Shown: positions 5,513 through 6,639 of the stretch, piece by piece
Layout of the letters: every line of letters starts with the position of its first letter
Position numbering within the stretch: the stretch's first letter is position 1
From: RYN-417 sp043745485
GTDB lineage: Bacteria > Patescibacteriota > Saccharimonadia > Saccharimonadales > JACDBH01
DNA: 6,639 nucleotides
Reading direction: 5' to 3'
NCBI GenBank assembly: GCA_043745485.1
Contig: JAYTSU010000020.1
Coordinates: 1-6,639 of the forward strand
Made by a program: the position numbers and the translations under genes
The notes under the pieces: model-generated
Databases searched by the model: none
Told to the model about the DNA's origin: nothing
Seen by the model: the letters and a program-made list of their open reading frames with translations, nothing else

Positions 5513-5514
5513 CC

Positions 5515-5838
5515 TTATTCACTTATATCTTTTATGGGTTCATAATCGCAGACTCGCTTATGAGTGCGGGTAATATTAAACTTAGCACCGCATAATGGGT
5601 CAGGACATGCTATAACTGATTCAAAATACATCCAATCGTTAGGCTGTTGTGCTCGTTGTTTTGCAGCGATAAATGGAACCAACGCTCCTAATACATAGTG
5701 AGAAAATCTCTTAGTATTAGGTTTAAATGAAATATTTTCACCACTAACTAATAAACCTTCGCCTACAACATGTGAACAATTGAATTCTTTTGGGTTCCCA
5801 ATAGTTACGATATCTAAGTCATATAAGTGATAATTCAT
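5515..5838 (-). CDS. Small cysteine-containing protein, TIGR04076-like
   Basis: This 107-residue soluble protein has no signal peptide or membrane segment. The pattern is C21-x-H-x-V-G-E-G near the start, FSHYVLGALVPFIAAKQRAQ (45-64) with NDWM (67-70), then ACPDPLCG (77-84) and FNITR (87-91). From memory this matches the uncharacterised TIGR04076 family, whose members carry a C-terminal CPDP-type segment and an ALxxLLP...AKQR...NDWM core; no function is established. Cysteines 21, 78, 83 and 97 could bind a metal, but this is inference. The start overlaps the LLM stop as ATGA, and GGGAG at 5846-5850 is a well-spaced Shine-Dalgarno, so the two proteins are made together. Confidence 0.8.
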   Translation of the reverse strand: MNYHLYDLDIVTIGNPKEFNCSHVVGEGLLVSGENISFKPNTKRFSHYVLGALVPFIAAKQRAQQPNDWMYFESVIACPDPLCGAKFNITRTHKRVCDYEPIKDISE

Positions 5839-6639
5839 GACATTTCTCCCATTTTGTTTACTATAGACTGGCCAATAAAATTGATTGCAGTTGTTCGGTC
5901 AACTAAACCATGCGGTGTTCCAAATTCAAAACGTGTAGCTGACATGCCTAGCTCTTGGAGTTTTGCTATAGCATCCTCTGGTGTTCCAGCTAGTGCAAAT
6001 TTATCTAGTAGATTATCTGAAATTGCATCCTTAGCATCGCTATCACCTCTTCTAAACTTTCTATTAAAGTTAGTTAGTGAACTTAATTCATCTTGATTTA
6101 GTGTAGGATCAAGCACTCCTACCACGGCAAGATATTTCGCCACCTCATACCTCGCTAATTCCCTAGCAGCTTTACGATCATGGTCTATTACACTAACTGC
6201 GCCAAGTACAATTTCTGCTGAATTACTGGAGAGAGTTTGCTTTGCTCTTTCAGCCAAACGTGAGTTAACGCTGCCCCCAAGCTTTATTCCCTCTACAGAT
6301 AATCTTCCAGCCATTTGTAATAAACGAGTACCGAAACCACCTAGATAGATAGGTATATGTATACCGGATTCCATTAACCTATTTCGTATGTACTGTACTG
6401 AATCTTCTACATCTCTTAGTGAAGCGGGTTGCATATTAATTTGCTCTAAAAAGGCACCTCTTACTAATCCTAAATAAGATTGGCCTGGAAGTTGCTCTTC
6501 AAGCGCTAGTGCGTGCCCAGATGTAATCTCTGGGTGTTGTAAACTCAAAGGAATACCCATTGGTCCGATTCGAGAGATTTGTGAACCTTTCAAAACACTT
6601 GCAACTGCATGCAAAACTGCATATGGAGGCAGGTCACCT
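5835..6639 (-). CDS. LLM-class flavin/F420-dependent oxidoreductase, 5' end beyond window
   Basis: The frame is open to the right edge, giving 267 visible residues starting GDLPPYAVLHAVASV. A TTG at 6614 could mimic a start, but the residues before it (PPYAVL) continue the family fold, so the true start lies outside. Luciferase-like TIM-barrel features are IPIYLGGFGTRLLQMAG (95-111), then VEGIKLGG, and the C-terminal AGTPEDAIAKLQELG (217-231) with FEFGTPHG (237-244). The last resembles methylene-tetrahydromethanopterin reductase (Mer)-like members. These enzymes transfer hydride using F420H2 or FMN in the cytoplasm. The Mer resemblance is structural and does not show the substrate. Roughly 40-60 N-terminal residues are probably missing, judged from usual lengths of 300-350. 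Its stop overlaps the next gene by 4 nt. Confidence 0.85.
   Translation of the reverse strand, partial: GDLPPYAVLHAVASVLKGSQISRIGPMGIPLSLQHPEITSGHALALEEQLPGQSYLGLVRGAFLEQINMQPASLRDVEDSVQYIRNRLMESGIHIPIYLGGFGTRLLQMAGRLSVEGIKLGGSVNSRLAERAKQTLSSNSAEIVLGAVSVIDHDRKAARELARYEVAKYLAVVGVLDPTLNQDELSSLTNFNRKFRRGDSDAKDAISDNLLDKFALAGTPEDAIAKLQELGMSATRFEFGTPHGLVDRTTAINFIGQSIVNKMGEMS
5846..5850 (-). promoter_or_regulatory. Shine-Dalgarno GGGAG for the TIGR04076-like gene
   Basis: GGGAG lies inside the end of the LLM gene, 7 nt before the ATG at 5838. It supports that start and shows the organism uses Shine-Dalgarno initiation inside operons, in contrast to trpS and the TPR gene. Confidence 0.65.

Noticed and set aside
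5827..6096. Plus-strand open frame over the 3' part of the LLM gene
   Set aside because: It is antisense to the conserved C-terminal LLM region and has no independent support.
6612..6614. TTG at 6614 as the true start of the LLM oxidoreductase
   Set aside because: The frame stays open upstream to the window edge with family-like residues, and the barrel would lack its first strands, so the gene is simply cut by the window.

Overview
The window reads as a compact bacterial chromosome segment in which every supported gene lies on the minus strand. Gaps between genes are short and several genes overlap by 1 to 4 nt. All reading frames use the standard genetic code. The sequence is AT-leaning, the genes are short, a FemABX-type ligase is present and some genes appear to lack a leader. 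This suits a small-genome Patescibacteria/CPR member such as a Saccharibacteria-like organism, but that assignment is inference from style and gene content. No marker in the window proves it. No mobile element, integrase, CRISPR array, rRNA or phage gene was found.

In the direction of transcription (right to left), the first unit is a luciferase-like (LLM) flavin/F420-type oxidoreductase cut by the right window edge (5835 to 6639). It is translationally coupled by an ATGA overlap to a small cysteine-containing protein resembling the TIGR04076 family (5515-5838). A housekeeping run follows: trpS (4471-5499), an RluD-type pseudouridine synthase (3605-4471) and a DNA polymerase III delta'-type clamp-loader subunit (2727-3605), joined by two successive TAATG overlaps. 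Next come a membrane-anchored TPR protein (2054-2707) and a FemABX-family peptide-bridge ligase (1060-2049). After these lie tRNA-Thr(UGU) (922-997) and tRNA-Tyr(GUA) (734-819), both with encoded CCA. The last gene is the N-terminal part of a divergent D-Ala-D-Ala-ligase-like ATP-grasp protein that runs off the left edge (1-444).

Functionally, most of the segment serves translation (trpS, rRNA modification, two tRNAs) and replication (delta'). Two cell-wall-type enzymes, the FemABX ligase and the Ddl-like ATP-grasp, flank the tRNA pair. The LLM/TIGR04076-like pair is a separate, uncharacterised redox-type module.

The most interesting non-coding signals are these. The -10 hexamer TATACT lies exactly 7 nt before the ATG of both trpS and the TPR gene, which suggests leaderless transcripts. 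A 10-nt extended -10 box is shared exactly by the TPR and Ddl-like promoters. A perfect 13-bp inverted repeat overlaps the -10 box of the tRNA-Thr promoter. A strong GC-rich hairpin starts 2 nt after the tRNA-Thr CCA. No clearly new defence or mobile system is visible; the window is mostly ordinary core genome with some unusual regulatory layout.
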